From positions 992,001 to 1,056,000 of the forward strand of contig NZ_BHVZ01000001.1 of the NCBI RefSeq assembly GCF_003865035.1: a DNA stretch of 64,000 nucleotides. The letters run 5' to 3'. Below are positions 24,071-31,608 of the stretch, piece after piece; the first letter of the stretch is position 1, and every line of letters begins with the position of its first letter. Under the pieces are notes generated by a model that made no database searches, was not told the DNA's origin, and worked only from the letters and a program-made list of their open reading frames with translations. The position numbers and the translations under genes are program-made. The DNA comes from Anaerotignum faecicola. Its GTDB lineage: Bacteria; Bacillota; Clostridia; Lachnospirales; Anaerotignaceae.

Positions 24071-24958
24071 ATGAAATTTCGTGTGCTCAGCGACAGCTCC
24101 TGCGACATCACAAAGGAGCAGGAGGAACAATACCACATCGGCATCATTCCATATTATGTTTCCATGGATGGCGTGCATTATAAAAAAGACCGTGTAGAAA
24201 TCACCGCGGAGGAATTTTACAGGGAAATGGCGGAAAATCCCGGCGTTTATCCAAAAACCTCCACCCCCACGCAGGTGGATCTCTATAATTTCTTTCTGCC
24301 CTATGCAAAGGCAGGCGAGCAGGTGCTTTATTTCAACCTGACTGCAAAATTCAGCAGCTCCTATCAGAGCATTACGCTGATTGCTGAGGAGCTGATGGAG
24401 GAATACCCTGCCTGCAAAATCATCGTAGTTGACAGCTATTCCGCGACGGTGCAGGAGGGGCTTCTGGTGACAGAGGCGGCAAGAATGGCGGAGGACGGAC
24501 TGACGCTGGAGGAAGCGGCAAAGCGCATCGAAACGCTGAAAATGACCTCCCGTATTTTCTTTACCACCGCAGACCTTTCCTATCTGCAAAAGGGCGGACG
24601 CGTGGGCAAGGCAATGATTCAGGTGGCAAGCATGCTGAAAATCAAGCCCATGATTCAGCTGTACGAAGGGGAGTTGCAGGCGGCAGGCATTGTGCGCAGC
24701 AGAAAAAAATCCCTGCAGCGCTTTATTGACGATACCAAGCGATTTTTCAAGGATAAGAATATCAACGATTACCGCATCTGCACAGGCTACGGCTATGACA
24801 AAGAGGAATTTGATGCCCTTTATGCGGAAGTGGTTGAGGAAATGCGGCAGCTTGGCTTTCAGGGCGAGGTGGAGCAGTATCACATCGGTTGCACGATTGG
24901 CGTGCATACAGGGCCTACACCCATCGGTATTGCGGTCATCAAAAAATATGACGCATAA
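24071..24958 (+). CDS. DegV-family fatty-acid-binding protein
   Basis: Binds a fatty acid; FakB members present it to the FakA kinase for phospholipid synthesis. 295 residues. N-terminal FRVLSDSSCDITKEQ carries the DegV SDSxxD motif; the KTSTPTQ motif near 68 and the FSSSYQS-type serine region near 97 line the lipid pocket; RIFFTTADLSYLQKGGRVGK closes the core, with HTGPTPIGIAVIKKY at the C-terminus. ATG 24071 with GGAGG 10 bases upstream. Single gene. Confidence 0.93.
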   Translation: MKFRVLSDSSCDITKEQEEQYHIGIIPYYVSMDGVHYKKDRVEITAEEFYREMAENPGVYPKTSTPTQVDLYNFFLPYAKAGEQVLYFNLTAKFSSSYQSITLIAEELMEEYPACKIIVVDSYSATVQEGLLVTEAARMAEDGLTLEEAAKRIETLKMTSRIFFTTADLSYLQKGGRVGKAMIQVASMLKIKPMIQLYEGELQAAGIVRSRKKSLQRFIDDTKRFFKDKNINDYRICTGYGYDKEEFDALYAEVVEEMRQLGFQGEVEQYHIGCTIGVHTGPTPIGIAVIKKYDA

Positions 24959-24984
24959 AGATACGCCGAAAACAGGATTTTGAC

Positions 24985-25014
24985 TTGTTGAACGTCTGAA
25001 GGATATGCTATACT
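24985..25014 (+). promoter_or_regulatory. Probable promoter of the Ig-like lipoprotein gene
   Basis: TTGTTG (24985-24990), 18 bases, TATACT (25009-25014), 44 bases ahead of the ATG. Confidence 0.5.
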
Positions 25015-25057
25015 TTTTATCAGACAACGAAACAGACAAGAAAGGGATGGACATAAC

Positions 25058-25480
25058 ATGAAAAAAAGAGGCTTTGTACTGCTTGCAATTCTGACACTGC
25101 TGCTGACCGGCTGCGGCAATGATGATACAACGGTTTTTGATAAGGTGAATACCATTGACGGCGTAACGCTGACCCTGAAGGAGGATACGCTGAAGGCATC
25201 CAAGGCTACCTTTGTTCTGAAAAACGATTCCGACAGGGATGTGGAATTTGATCCTGCGGAATATCATCTGGAAACGAAGAAGGGTGATGTTTGGAAGGAA
25301 AACATCGGCACAAGGGTGTCCCAATGGAAACGGGACGAAACGGAAACCCTGCCCGCAGGCGAATCTCTGGAAACAACAGTGGAATGGAAGGGGCTTTGCG
25401 GCACAATCGGCAAGGGTGAGCATCGGATTATTCTGATTGTAGATGAGCAGCCGATTGCATGTGAATTTGAAAAGGATTAA
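25058..25480 (+). CDS. Lipoprotein with bacterial Ig-like (Big_14-type) domain
   Basis: 140 residues. Signal MKKRGFVLLAILTLLLTGC with lipobox LTGC, so surface-anchored. The mature part is one beta-sandwich: GVTLTLKEDTLKASKATFVL, KNDSDRDVEFDPAEYHLE, then LPAGESLETTVEWKGLCGTI and GEHRIILIV, the pattern of small Ig-like domains found in many clostridial lipoproteins. Role unknown. AAAGGGATGG lies before the ATG; single gene with its own terminator. Confidence 0.8.
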   Translation: MKKRGFVLLAILTLLLTGCGNDDTTVFDKVNTIDGVTLTLKEDTLKASKATFVLKNDSDRDVEFDPAEYHLETKKGDVWKENIGTRVSQWKRDETETLPAGESLETTVEWKGLCGTIGKGEHRIILIVDEQPIACEFEKD

Positions 25481-25497
25481 AAATTAAGCTGAAAAAA

Positions 25498-25524
25498 AGC
25501 TCCTATCCATTCGGATAGGGGCTT
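25498..25524 (+). terminator. Terminator between the lipoprotein and hsp20 genes
   Basis: AGCTCCTATCC / GGATAGGGGCT around ATTC, with A-rich left and T-rich right flanks; it may serve both converging genes. Confidence 0.8.
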
Positions 25525-25553
25525 TCGTTATGTAGCTGATTTCGACTTAAGCG

Positions 25554-26000
25554 TTAGCCTTCAATCGCAATCTGGCTTCTCTGTTCGATTGCTTCGGGAG
25601 CCTTCTTGGACAGGCTGACTACCAGAACACCGTCCTCATATTTTGCCTTGACATCATCGGGTTTCAAAGCATCGCCTACATAGAAGGTACGGCTGACTGT
25701 GCCGGAATACCGTTCCTGACGCAGGTATTTGCCCTTGCCTGCCTGTTTATCGGCATGCTTTTCTGCGGAAACGGTCAGATAGCCATTTTCCAGATGTACC
25801 TGAATTTCGTCTTTCTTGAAGCCGGGCAGGTCAATGTCTGCCTCAATCGCATCTTCTGTTTCTCTTACATCGGTACGCAGCAGATGTTTTGCGTGCTTGC
25901 CATACAGGAAATTGCCTTTCCCGAAGTACTCTCTCATCAGTGGAGTATCTGCCCAATCTTCATCAAATAAGTTGTCGCCCAAATAATTATGCATCATCAT
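25554..26000 (-). CDS. Small heat-shock protein, Hsp20/alpha-crystallin family
   Basis: ATP-independent holdase preventing aggregation of unfolded proteins. 148 residues: N-terminal arm (MMMHNYLGDNLFDEDW), alpha-crystallin domain about 40-140 (RETEDAIEADIDLPGFKKDE; SGTVSRTFYVGDALKPDD; YEDGVLVVSLSKK) and a C-terminal tail ending IAIEG in place of the usual IxI/V motif (QIAIEG). ATG 26000 follows AAAGGAG. Controlled by a CIRCE element and so by HrcA. The stop codon belongs to a TAAGTCGAAA-like motif (see findings). Confidence 0.95.
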   Translation of the reverse strand: MMMHNYLGDNLFDEDWADTPLMREYFGKGNFLYGKHAKHLLRTDVRETEDAIEADIDLPGFKKDEIQVHLENGYLTVSAEKHADKQAGKGKYLRQERYSGTVSRTFYVGDALKPDDVKAKYEDGVLVVSLSKKAPEAIEQRSQIAIEG

Positions 26001-26125
26001 AAGTCATATCTCCTTTCAAAAGATACTTAAAAATTGATTTGCACAATCGGTTCAAATCCGATGTGTTGATTGAGAACAAGAGAAGATATCTTCTTGATTT
26101 TTCTCTCTCTCTTTTGTTCGAATAC

Positions 26126-26154
26126 AATATATCACCGGATATTAGCACTGTCAA
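26126..26154 (-). promoter_or_regulatory. Promoter of hsp20
   Basis: Minus-strand TTGACA (26154-26149), 17 bases, TATATT (26131-26126). The -35 box lies inside the CIRCE element. Confidence 0.8.
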
Positions 26155-26168
26155 TAGGCGAGTGCTAA
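26142..26168. promoter_or_regulatory. CIRCE element (HrcA operator)
   Basis: TTAGCACTG-N9-GAGTGCTAA, differing from the consensus TTAGCACTC-N9-GAGTGCTAA at one base. Overlapping the hsp20 -35 box, it predicts HrcA repression relieved by heat. The rest of 26169-26410 is AT-rich with no clear promoter for the SIMPL gene. Confidence 0.92.
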
Positions 26169-26410
26169 TATTAACAAAAACTTAACATAATTATTTTGAT
26201 AAAGAAATGGTGAGAATTCTCCATTGAAAAAGCTTTGTATTTCCTACAATTTTATTCCATATTCCTCTCATATTGATTTACATAATATTATATTTTGCCC
26301 TATGAATTTTTCGGAAAATTTTCAAAAAAACGAAAAACAACGGAACTATTTTCATTTTCCCTCGTCCAATAAAAAACCAATATTCGATATTTGAAAGGAG
26401 TGTATGTATT

Positions 26411-27142
26411 ATGAAGAAATGGGCAAGAGGATTGGTCGTATGTGCGGCGACGGCAGTATTATCCATCGGGGCGGCGTGCATGGCGTATGCGGCTGAAGGC
26501 GAAATCAACGTAAACGGTACAGGTGTGGTGCAGGCAGACCCCGATACAGCGGATATCTCCCTTGAAATCAGCACGGACGGCAAAGCAGCACAGGCGGCAC
26601 AGAAGGAAAACAACCGCATTACCGCGGCAGTGACAAAAGCCATGACCGACCTGAATGTAAAAAAGGACGATATCGTAACGGCGTATACCTCCGTATACCC
26701 CACCTATCGTTACAATGACGAAACAGGCAAGCGCACCATCACAGGCTACCATGCAGAAACCCATTTGCAGGTGAAAACAAAGGACATCAACAACACAGGC
26801 AAATATATTGATGCGGCATTGCAGGCAGGCGCAACCGGCACAAACGGCGTTTCCTTCTCCATCGCAGACCAGAGCAAATATTACGGGCAGGCATTGCAGG
26901 CAGCTGTGAAAAATGCAGAAAAATCCGCAGCCGCAATCGCACAGGCATACGGCAAGCCTCTGGGTGCCGTGAAAAATGTCAGCGAGATTTCCAGAAATTA
27001 CTATTATATGAATACCGATTCCAATGCAAAGAGCAGCATGATGGCAACAGAGGATGCTGTGGCAGACGGCGGTCTCGGCACAACCATCAGCTACGGCAAA
27101 ATTGAAATTACCGCGAATATCTCCGTTACTTATGGGTTTTAA
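26411..27142 (+). CDS. SIMPL (DUF541) domain secreted protein
   Basis: 243 residues. Sec signal peptide (MKKWARGLVVCAATAVLSIG; AACMAYAAEG) with cleavage probably after AYA. The mature region begins INVNGTGVVQADPDTADISL, the SIMPL start, and contains YRYNDETGKRTITGYHAETH and NTGKYIDAALQAGATGTNGV, ending KIEITANISVTYGF. Members are often found at the cell surface or periplasm, with no single established function. GAAAGGAG 11 bases before the ATG. Single gene. Confidence 0.92.
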   Translation: MKKWARGLVVCAATAVLSIGAACMAYAAEGEINVNGTGVVQADPDTADISLEISTDGKAAQAAQKENNRITAAVTKAMTDLNVKKDDIVTAYTSVYPTYRYNDETGKRTITGYHAETHLQVKTKDINNTGKYIDAALQAGATGTNGVSFSIADQSKYYGQALQAAVKNAEKSAAAIAQAYGKPLGAVKNVSEISRNYYYMNTDSNAKSSMMATEDAVADGGLGTTISYGKIEITANISVTYGF

Positions 27143-27181
27143 TGGATTTCGGACCGATTGGAATTGAATTTTGGACGACAG

Positions 27182-27213
27182 AAAGCCCTCTCGGTTCTCA
27201 CCGAGAGGGCTTT
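27182..27213 (+). terminator. Terminator of the SIMPL gene
   Basis: AAAGCCCTCTCGGT / ACCGAGAGGGCTTT with a TCTC loop and a T-run. Confidence 0.88.
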
Positions 27214-27214
27214 T

Positions 27215-27409
27215 TTATGTGCCGATGCTGATTTCCGCTCCATCGGCACCCTTCCCCTTTTCCGTCCACAAAGCTGCCCATAAAAACAAAAGGCTGCCAA
27301 AATTACACCCGAACAGGAGCCTCTTTGTTCTGAAAGGAAACCACTTCTGTTTCTTGCTTTCCACGATCCTCCGGGCTTCTTTTCTATAAAGCTCCATTTT
27401 CTCTTGCAT
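27215..27409 (-). CDS. Possible small membrane protein under MerR control
   Basis: Up to 64 residues, basic N-terminus (MQEKMELYRKEARRIVESKK) and one hydrophobic segment (LLFGCNFGSLLFLWAALW). The start is uncertain: ATG 27409 or 27397, neither with a good ribosome site. Support comes mainly from position: a leftward promoter with a 19-base spacer and central palindrome, the hallmark of MerR-activated promoters, points at this frame and nothing else lies between it and the SIMPL terminator. It may instead be untranslated. Confidence 0.35.
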   Translation of the reverse strand: MQEKMELYRKEARRIVESKKQKWFPFRTKRLLFGCNFGSLLFLWAALWTEKGKGADGAEISIGT

Positions 27410-27436
27410 TTTGGGCGAAGCACTTTGTATAATGCT

Positions 27437-27467
27437 AGTATACATCGTACACCGATGTACGATACAA
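27437..27467 (-). promoter_or_regulatory. MerR-type promoter with 19-base spacer and central palindrome
   Basis: Minus-strand TTGTAT (27467-27462), 19 bases, TATACT (27442-27437). The palindrome ATCGTACA-CCGA-TGTACGAT (27444-27463) fills the spacer. Long spacers remodelled by an activator are characteristic of MerR-family targets. Confidence 0.75.
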
Positions 27468-27498
27468 GTCCTTTTCTGCATTTTTGGGGGTACCTTTT

Positions 27499-28266
27499 AT
27501 GAAAAAAGAGAAAAATTTATTTTCGATTGGCGAAATTGCAAAAGCACTCGGTGTGACACGCCGCATCATTCTCAACTATGAGCAGCGCGGACTGATTCAG
27601 CCGGATATCAAGGAAGGCACTACCGGCAACCGCTACTATACCATCGACAGCTTCACGAAGCTGCGCAGCATCCGCATCTTTCAAAATCTGGGGCTTTCTC
27701 TGGATGAAATCCGCGCATATTTCAACGATTCCTCCGATATTCTGCCGCTGATCCGCCGTCTGGAAAAGCTGCGTGATGAGCTGAATCTGAACATCGAGAA
27801 GCTATATGAACGGGTGCAGACAGGCGAGGCACAGATTAAGACCATCCGACTGGAGCGGCAGCGCATCTACCGCCGCAGCTATCACAGCGAAACGATTGCA
27901 GAGCGAACGGTGGCACTGCGGAATACCGCCTTAGAAGCCATGCATGCCTACGGAACAGATACCACGCGGCGGATGTACTTCACAGAATACCCTGTCACCG
28001 CAAAGGCAGAGGTTTCCTTCTGCGTGGCGATTCCGCCCGAAAGCGAGGGGGAATTTGTCGAATGGACAGAGTCTATGCCTGCGCTCTGCATTTATCACCA
28101 CGGGGCGTATGAGGAGATGTATGACGTGGTGCAAAAGCTTTTGGAATATGCCAAGGAAAACGGCTTAGAGCCGCGCGGTATGGTGCGGAACACCTATCTG
28201 GAGGGGCCGCCGCAGCATAAGGACCCACACAAGTTTATCACACAGGTGGCACTGCCATTAGGCTAA
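27499..28266 (+). CDS. MerR-family regulator with GyrI-like effector domain
   Basis: 255 residues. N-terminal MerR winged helix (FSIGEIAKALGVTRRIILNY; EQRGLIQPDIKEGTTGNRYY), a dimerisation coiled coil (LIRRLEKLRDELNLNIEKLY), then a C-terminal GyrI/BmrR-like ligand domain (about 115-255) with FCVAIPPESEGEF and IYHHGAYEEMYDVVQKLLEY. BmrR relatives sense hydrophobic cations and activate efflux genes. ATG 27499 follows GGGGGT; a TTG at 27484 is possible. The stop codon is part of CTAAGTCGAAATCAGG, a motif shared with other gene ends. Confidence 0.93.
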   Translation: MKKEKNLFSIGEIAKALGVTRRIILNYEQRGLIQPDIKEGTTGNRYYTIDSFTKLRSIRIFQNLGLSLDEIRAYFNDSSDILPLIRRLEKLRDELNLNIEKLYERVQTGEAQIKTIRLERQRIYRRSYHSETIAERTVALRNTALEAMHAYGTDTTRRMYFTEYPVTAKAEVSFCVAIPPESEGEFVEWTESMPALCIYHHGAYEEMYDVVQKLLEYAKENGLEPRGMVRNTYLEGPPQHKDPHKFITQVALPLG

Positions 28267-28272
28267 GTCGAA

Positions 28273-28316
28273 ATCAGGCTTTCTCTGCAGCACAAATCAG
28301 GGAAAGCCTTTTTTAA
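28273..28316. terminator. Bidirectional terminator between merR and the Nudix gene
   Basis: AGGCTTTCTCTG / CAGGGAAAGCCT with a 10-base loop and a TTTTTT run on the plus side. Confidence 0.75.
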
Positions 28317-28696
28317 TATTCCTGCTTCAGCCTTCTGAGGATTTCCACATCCGCAGGGCAGAAGGGGTAAGCATCAATCTCCTTTGTGGTGATCCAGCGG
28401 ATATCGTGATGCTCCAGCTTCTGCGGCTCGCCCTCTGCGATTTTCGCATGAAAGAGCGTCAGATGGACGGTCAAATCGGGGTATTCATGCACAACCTCCA
28501 TGAAAACCGCGCCGACTGCGACCGTAATGCCGAGCTCCTCCCGACATTCGCGGATGAGCGCCGCTTCCTTTGTCTCTCCCTGCTCCACCTTGCCGCCGAC
28601 AAATTCCCACAAAAGCCCTCTTGCTTTATTTGCAGGACGCTGACAGGCAAGAAATTTATTTCCGTTCCAAATGAGTGCCGCTACCACTTCTGTCAT
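28313..28696 (-). CDS. Nudix hydrolase, MutT-like (8-oxo-dGTP diphosphatase type)
   Basis: 127 residues, the MutT length. The Nudix box is intact: G-x5-E-x7-REUxEExGU appears as GKVEQGETKEAALIRECREE followed by LGI. N-terminal MTEVVAALIWNGNKFLACQR and the HHDIRWITTKEIDAYPFCPA tail are typical of MutT enzymes that sanitise oxidised nucleotides, though other nucleotides cannot be excluded. ATG 28696 with AGAAAGG upstream. Confidence 0.92.
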   Translation of the reverse strand: MTEVVAALIWNGNKFLACQRPANKARGLLWEFVGGKVEQGETKEAALIRECREELGITVAVGAVFMEVVHEYPDLTVHLTLFHAKIAEGEPQKLEHHDIRWITTKEIDAYPFCPADVEILRRLKQEY

Positions 28697-28820
28697 GCCT
28701 TTCTCCCCTTCCGTTTTTCCTTTCATTATAAAAGCCGCAAGGGGGAATTGCAAGGCTCGCCTTTCGTTCTGTTTTCCGCCCCTTTCTCATAGAATAGCAA
28801 GAGGAAAGGAGGCAGCTATC

Positions 28821-29855
28821 GTGCAAAAAAAGAACAAAGGAGCCTTAAATCTGGCAGGTCTGGTGCTTTTTCTGCTGGCACTGCCCTTCTTCTTCGGCAT
28901 GGGGGGCGGCGCATTTGCCATGGCGGAGGTTCTGCCGGGACAAGCTGCGGCTTCCTTCCTCCCTTACACAGAAAAGACAGAATCGCTTTCCGCAAAGGTT
29001 TTCGGTACGAAGGATGTGGAATTTTCCCAAACACCTGCCGTCACCAAGGGCGGACGCACGCTTTCTGTTTCCGCAGAGGAGATGGCAAGGCTCAGGGATT
29101 TTTCCTACCTCAGAAGCAGCTATTACATCATTGACAGCCGTACCGCCCTGCTTCCCTCGGACATTGACGCAGAAGAAGCATTGGCGCTTGATTTTAGCAT
29201 AAAAAAGACCACGAAGGAGCCAAAAATATTGATTTTCCACACCCATGCCCATGAAGGCTTTGCCGACAGCGACATGAGTAAGGGGCTTTCCGAGGGCATC
29301 TGGGGCGCAGGAGAGGAGCTGAAGCGGATTCTGGAGGAGGAATATGGCATCGGGGTACTGCATGATGACGGGCAATATGACGTGGTGAACGGCAAGGGGC
29401 AAATCACAGGGGCATACGAGCGGATGGAGCCGCCGATTCGCAAAATTCTGGCAGAGCATCCCTCCATTGAGGTCTGCATCGACCTGCATCGGGACGGCGT
29501 GGGAGACAGCACACGGCTTGTGACGAACATAAACGGCAGACCCTGCGCGCAGGTGATGTTTTTCAATGGGCTTTGCCGCCTGAATAAAAACGGCACAACG
29601 CAGGCAATCAGCGGCTTGGAAAACCCGTATTTAAAGGAAAATCTTGCCTTCAGCCTACAGATGAAAAAGGCGGCGGATGCGCTTTACCCCGGCTTCAGCC
29701 GCAAAATTTATCTCAATGCGTATCGGTTCAGCCTGCACATGCTGCCGCGCTCCACGCTGATTGAGGTCGGCGCGCAGACAAATACGAAGGCGGAAATATG
29801 GAATGCTATGGAACCGTTGGCAAAAACGCTTGCAAGCGTGCTGACGGAGCAATAG
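28821..29855 (+). CDS. spoIIP: Stage II sporulation protein P (SpoIIP)
   Basis: Peptidoglycan amidase/endopeptidase of the SpoIID-SpoIIM-SpoIIP engulfment machine on the mother-cell membrane. 344 residues: one N-terminal membrane segment (LNLAGLVLFLLALPFFFG) and the catalytic domain at about 130-340 with the zinc ligands in ILIFHTHAHEGF, the IDLHRDGVGDS loop and the terminal STLIEVGAQTNT. Starts with GTG 28821, AGGAGG 8 bases upstream. Just upstream is CATAGAATA, which may be a sigma-E-type -10, but no clear -35 is visible. Confidence 0.93.
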   Translation: MQKKNKGALNLAGLVLFLLALPFFFGMGGGAFAMAEVLPGQAAASFLPYTEKTESLSAKVFGTKDVEFSQTPAVTKGGRTLSVSAEEMARLRDFSYLRSSYYIIDSRTALLPSDIDAEEALALDFSIKKTTKEPKILIFHTHAHEGFADSDMSKGLSEGIWGAGEELKRILEEEYGIGVLHDDGQYDVVNGKGQITGAYERMEPPIRKILAEHPSIEVCIDLHRDGVGDSTRLVTNINGRPCAQVMFFNGLCRLNKNGTTQAISGLENPYLKENLAFSLQMKKAADALYPGFSRKIYLNAYRFSLHMLPRSTLIEVGAQTNTKAEIWNAMEPLAKTLASVLTEQ

Positions 29856-29927
29856 GCGAAAGCGGATTTCAGCTTGAAAAACAGTTTTTGCTAAAATAAA
29901 ACGAACCGATTCTGCCATATTAAAATT

Positions 29928-30338
29928 ATGACAAAAAGATTTCTGATATTCGGCTGCTTAGGCTGGTGCATCGAAATCCTCTGGACGGGATTCCATTCCC
30001 TGCTTCTGGGAGATGGCGCACTCACAGCGAAAACATATTTATGGATGTTTCCCATTTACGGTGCGGCGGCGTTTGCTTCGCCTCTATTTCTGGCGGTACG
30101 GAAAAGCTGTCCGCTTTGGCAGAAGCTTGGGCTATACAGCGTGACCATCTTTCTGGTGGAATTTGCCGCAGGAGGGCTGATTCGTCTGGCAACAGGCGTT
30201 TGCCCCTGGGATTATGGGAACAATCCCCTTTCCGTTCTGGGGTTAATCCGTCTGGATTACGCGCCGCTTTGGGCAGCCTTGGGGTGTTTTTTCGAGGAGG
30301 TCAGCTTGCTTCTGGCAAAGAAAGGAGAATTGGCGTAG
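29928..30338 (+). CDS. Putative ABC-transporter-type membrane protein (CmpB family)
   Basis: 136 residues with four predicted helices (RFLIFGCLGWCIEILWTG; FPIYGAAAFASPLFLAV; LGLYSVTIFLVEFAAGGLI; LWAALGCFFEEVSLLL). CLGWCIEILWTG at the start and CPWDYGNNPLSVLGLIRLDY match the small CmpB-like family often labelled putative ABC permease; no ATPase is encoded nearby and the true role is unknown. No clear ribosome site before ATG 29928, which is unusual here. Confidence 0.8.
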   Translation: MTKRFLIFGCLGWCIEILWTGFHSLLLGDGALTAKTYLWMFPIYGAAAFASPLFLAVRKSCPLWQKLGLYSVTIFLVEFAAGGLIRLATGVCPWDYGNNPLSVLGLIRLDYAPLWAALGCFFEEVSLLLAKKGELA

Positions 30339-30342
30339 GGCA

Positions 30343-30371
30343 TTGCAGTTCCGATTGATTTCTGCTAGAAT
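30343..30371 (+). promoter_or_regulatory. Promoter of the HAD hydrolase gene
   Basis: TTGCAG (30343-30348), 17 bases, TAGAAT (30366-30371), 38 bases before the start codon. Confidence 0.65.
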
Positions 30372-30409
30372 AATGCAGGTTACAGAGCAAAAAACAAGGA
30401 GAAATTGAT

Positions 30410-31060
30410 ATGGATACATTGAAGCAAAGCATCATCCTCTTCGATCTGGACGGCACATTGACCGATTCTGAGGAAGGCATCATCCGTTCCACGCAGTATA
30501 TGCAGGAAAAAATGGGACAGCGCATCTGGTCTGCTGAGGAGCTGCATTTTATCGTAGGGCCGCCGCTGATACAGTCCTTTACGAAGGAATTCGGCATGGC
30601 GCAGGAAATGGCGGAAAAAGCCGTTGCCATCTTCCGCGAACGCTATGCAACGATTGGGCTGTTTGAAAACAGCGTGTTCCCCGGCGTGGTAGAGCTGTTG
30701 CAGGCACTGCGAAAAAAGGGGAAACGCCTTGCCGTTGCAACCTCGAAAAAGGAGGACTTGGCAGTGCGGATTCTGGAGCATTTTGAAATTGCGGACTATT
30801 TTGAGGTCATCGGCGGTGACAGGAGAGAGGTCGGCAGGGACAATAAGGCGAAGGTCATTGATTATGTGCTGGAGACCATGCAGGCGAAGAAAGACGATGT
30901 CATCATGATTGGCGACAGAAAATTCGATATCGAGGGCGCACATGCCATCGGGATTCCCTGCATTGCTGTGGAGTACGGCTATGGGGACAGGGATGAGTTT
31001 GAGGCGCATGGCGCGGATTATATTGCAAAAACCACGGAGGATGTGGAAAAACTGTTTTAA
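30410..31060 (+). CDS. HAD-superfamily hydrolase, phosphoglycolate phosphatase-like
   Basis: 216 residues. HAD motif I FDLDGTLTDSEEGI (nucleophile Asp), cap domain about 20-90, motif II VATSKK near 107, motif III Lys in RDNKAKVI and motif IV MIGDRKFDIEGA. The cap type and VVELLQALRKKGKRLAVATS are those of Gph/PpaX-like phosphatases acting on small phosphorylated metabolites. Substrate uncertain. ATG 30410 follows AAGGAG. Confidence 0.9.
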   Translation: MDTLKQSIILFDLDGTLTDSEEGIIRSTQYMQEKMGQRIWSAEELHFIVGPPLIQSFTKEFGMAQEMAEKAVAIFRERYATIGLFENSVFPGVVELLQALRKKGKRLAVATSKKEDLAVRILEHFEIADYFEVIGGDRREVGRDNKAKVIDYVLETMQAKKDDVIMIGDRKFDIEGAHAIGIPCIAVEYGYGDRDEFEAHGADYIAKTTEDVEKLF

Positions 31061-31072
31061 GAGAATTTACAA

Positions 31073-31096
31073 AAAAGGAGTCTTTCGACTCCTTTT
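31073..31096. terminator. Terminator between the HAD and folA genes
   Basis: AAAAGGAGTC / GACTCCTTTT with a TTTC loop; symmetrical A/T flanks suggest use from both sides. Confidence 0.85.
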
Positions 31097-31098
31097 CT

Positions 31099-31587
31099 TT
31101 ATCTCTTTTTATACACATCGAAGGAAAACCTTACTCCCTTCTCCTCCTGCATTTCGCCCTTTTCCTCCAGCTCCCAATCGGGGTTTTCATCCAGATTCGG
31201 GAAGGCGGTATCCGCGGGATAGGTCTGATAAATCTTCGTGACATAGGCACGTTCGCACTGTGGCAAAAGCTGTGCATAAACCGTGCCGCCGCCGGCAACA
31301 AAAACCTGCTTCCCGGCGTAATTTTCCAGAACGGCAGGCAGCTCTGCCAAATCATGGCACAACACAACGCCCTCCGCCTGATAGTCCTTATTTTTCGTCA
31401 GCACGATATTCACCCGATTCGGCAGGGGCTTTTTATTCGGAAAGGATTCCAGCGTTTTCCGCCCCATCACAAGCACATTTCCCGTCGTTTTCTCACGAAA
31501 ATATTTCATATCTGCGGAAATGCGCTGCAAAAGGTCTCCATCCTTGCCAATACCCCAGTCTGCATCAACGGCAACAATTATATCCAT
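31099..31587 (-). CDS. folA: Dihydrofolate reductase
   Basis: Reduces dihydrofolate with NADPH, recycling the cofactor oxidised by thymidylate synthase. 162 residues. IIVAVDADWGIGKDGDLLQR is the N-terminal signature, the catalytic acid is Asp in ISADMKYFREKT, NVLVMGRKTLESFP is the NADPH loop and VFVAGGGTVYAQLL the second nucleotide loop. ATG 31587 with AAGGAGG upstream. Lies 21 bases after thyA in the same transcript, the classic thyA-folA pair. Confidence 0.96.
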   Translation of the reverse strand: MDIIVAVDADWGIGKDGDLLQRISADMKYFREKTTGNVLVMGRKTLESFPNKKPLPNRVNIVLTKNKDYQAEGVVLCHDLAELPAVLENYAGKQVFVAGGGTVYAQLLPQCERAYVTKIYQTYPADTAFPNLDENPDWELEEKGEMQEEKGVRFSFDVYKKR

Positions 31588-31608
31588 GTTTTTCCTCCTT
31601 ATCGGCAA

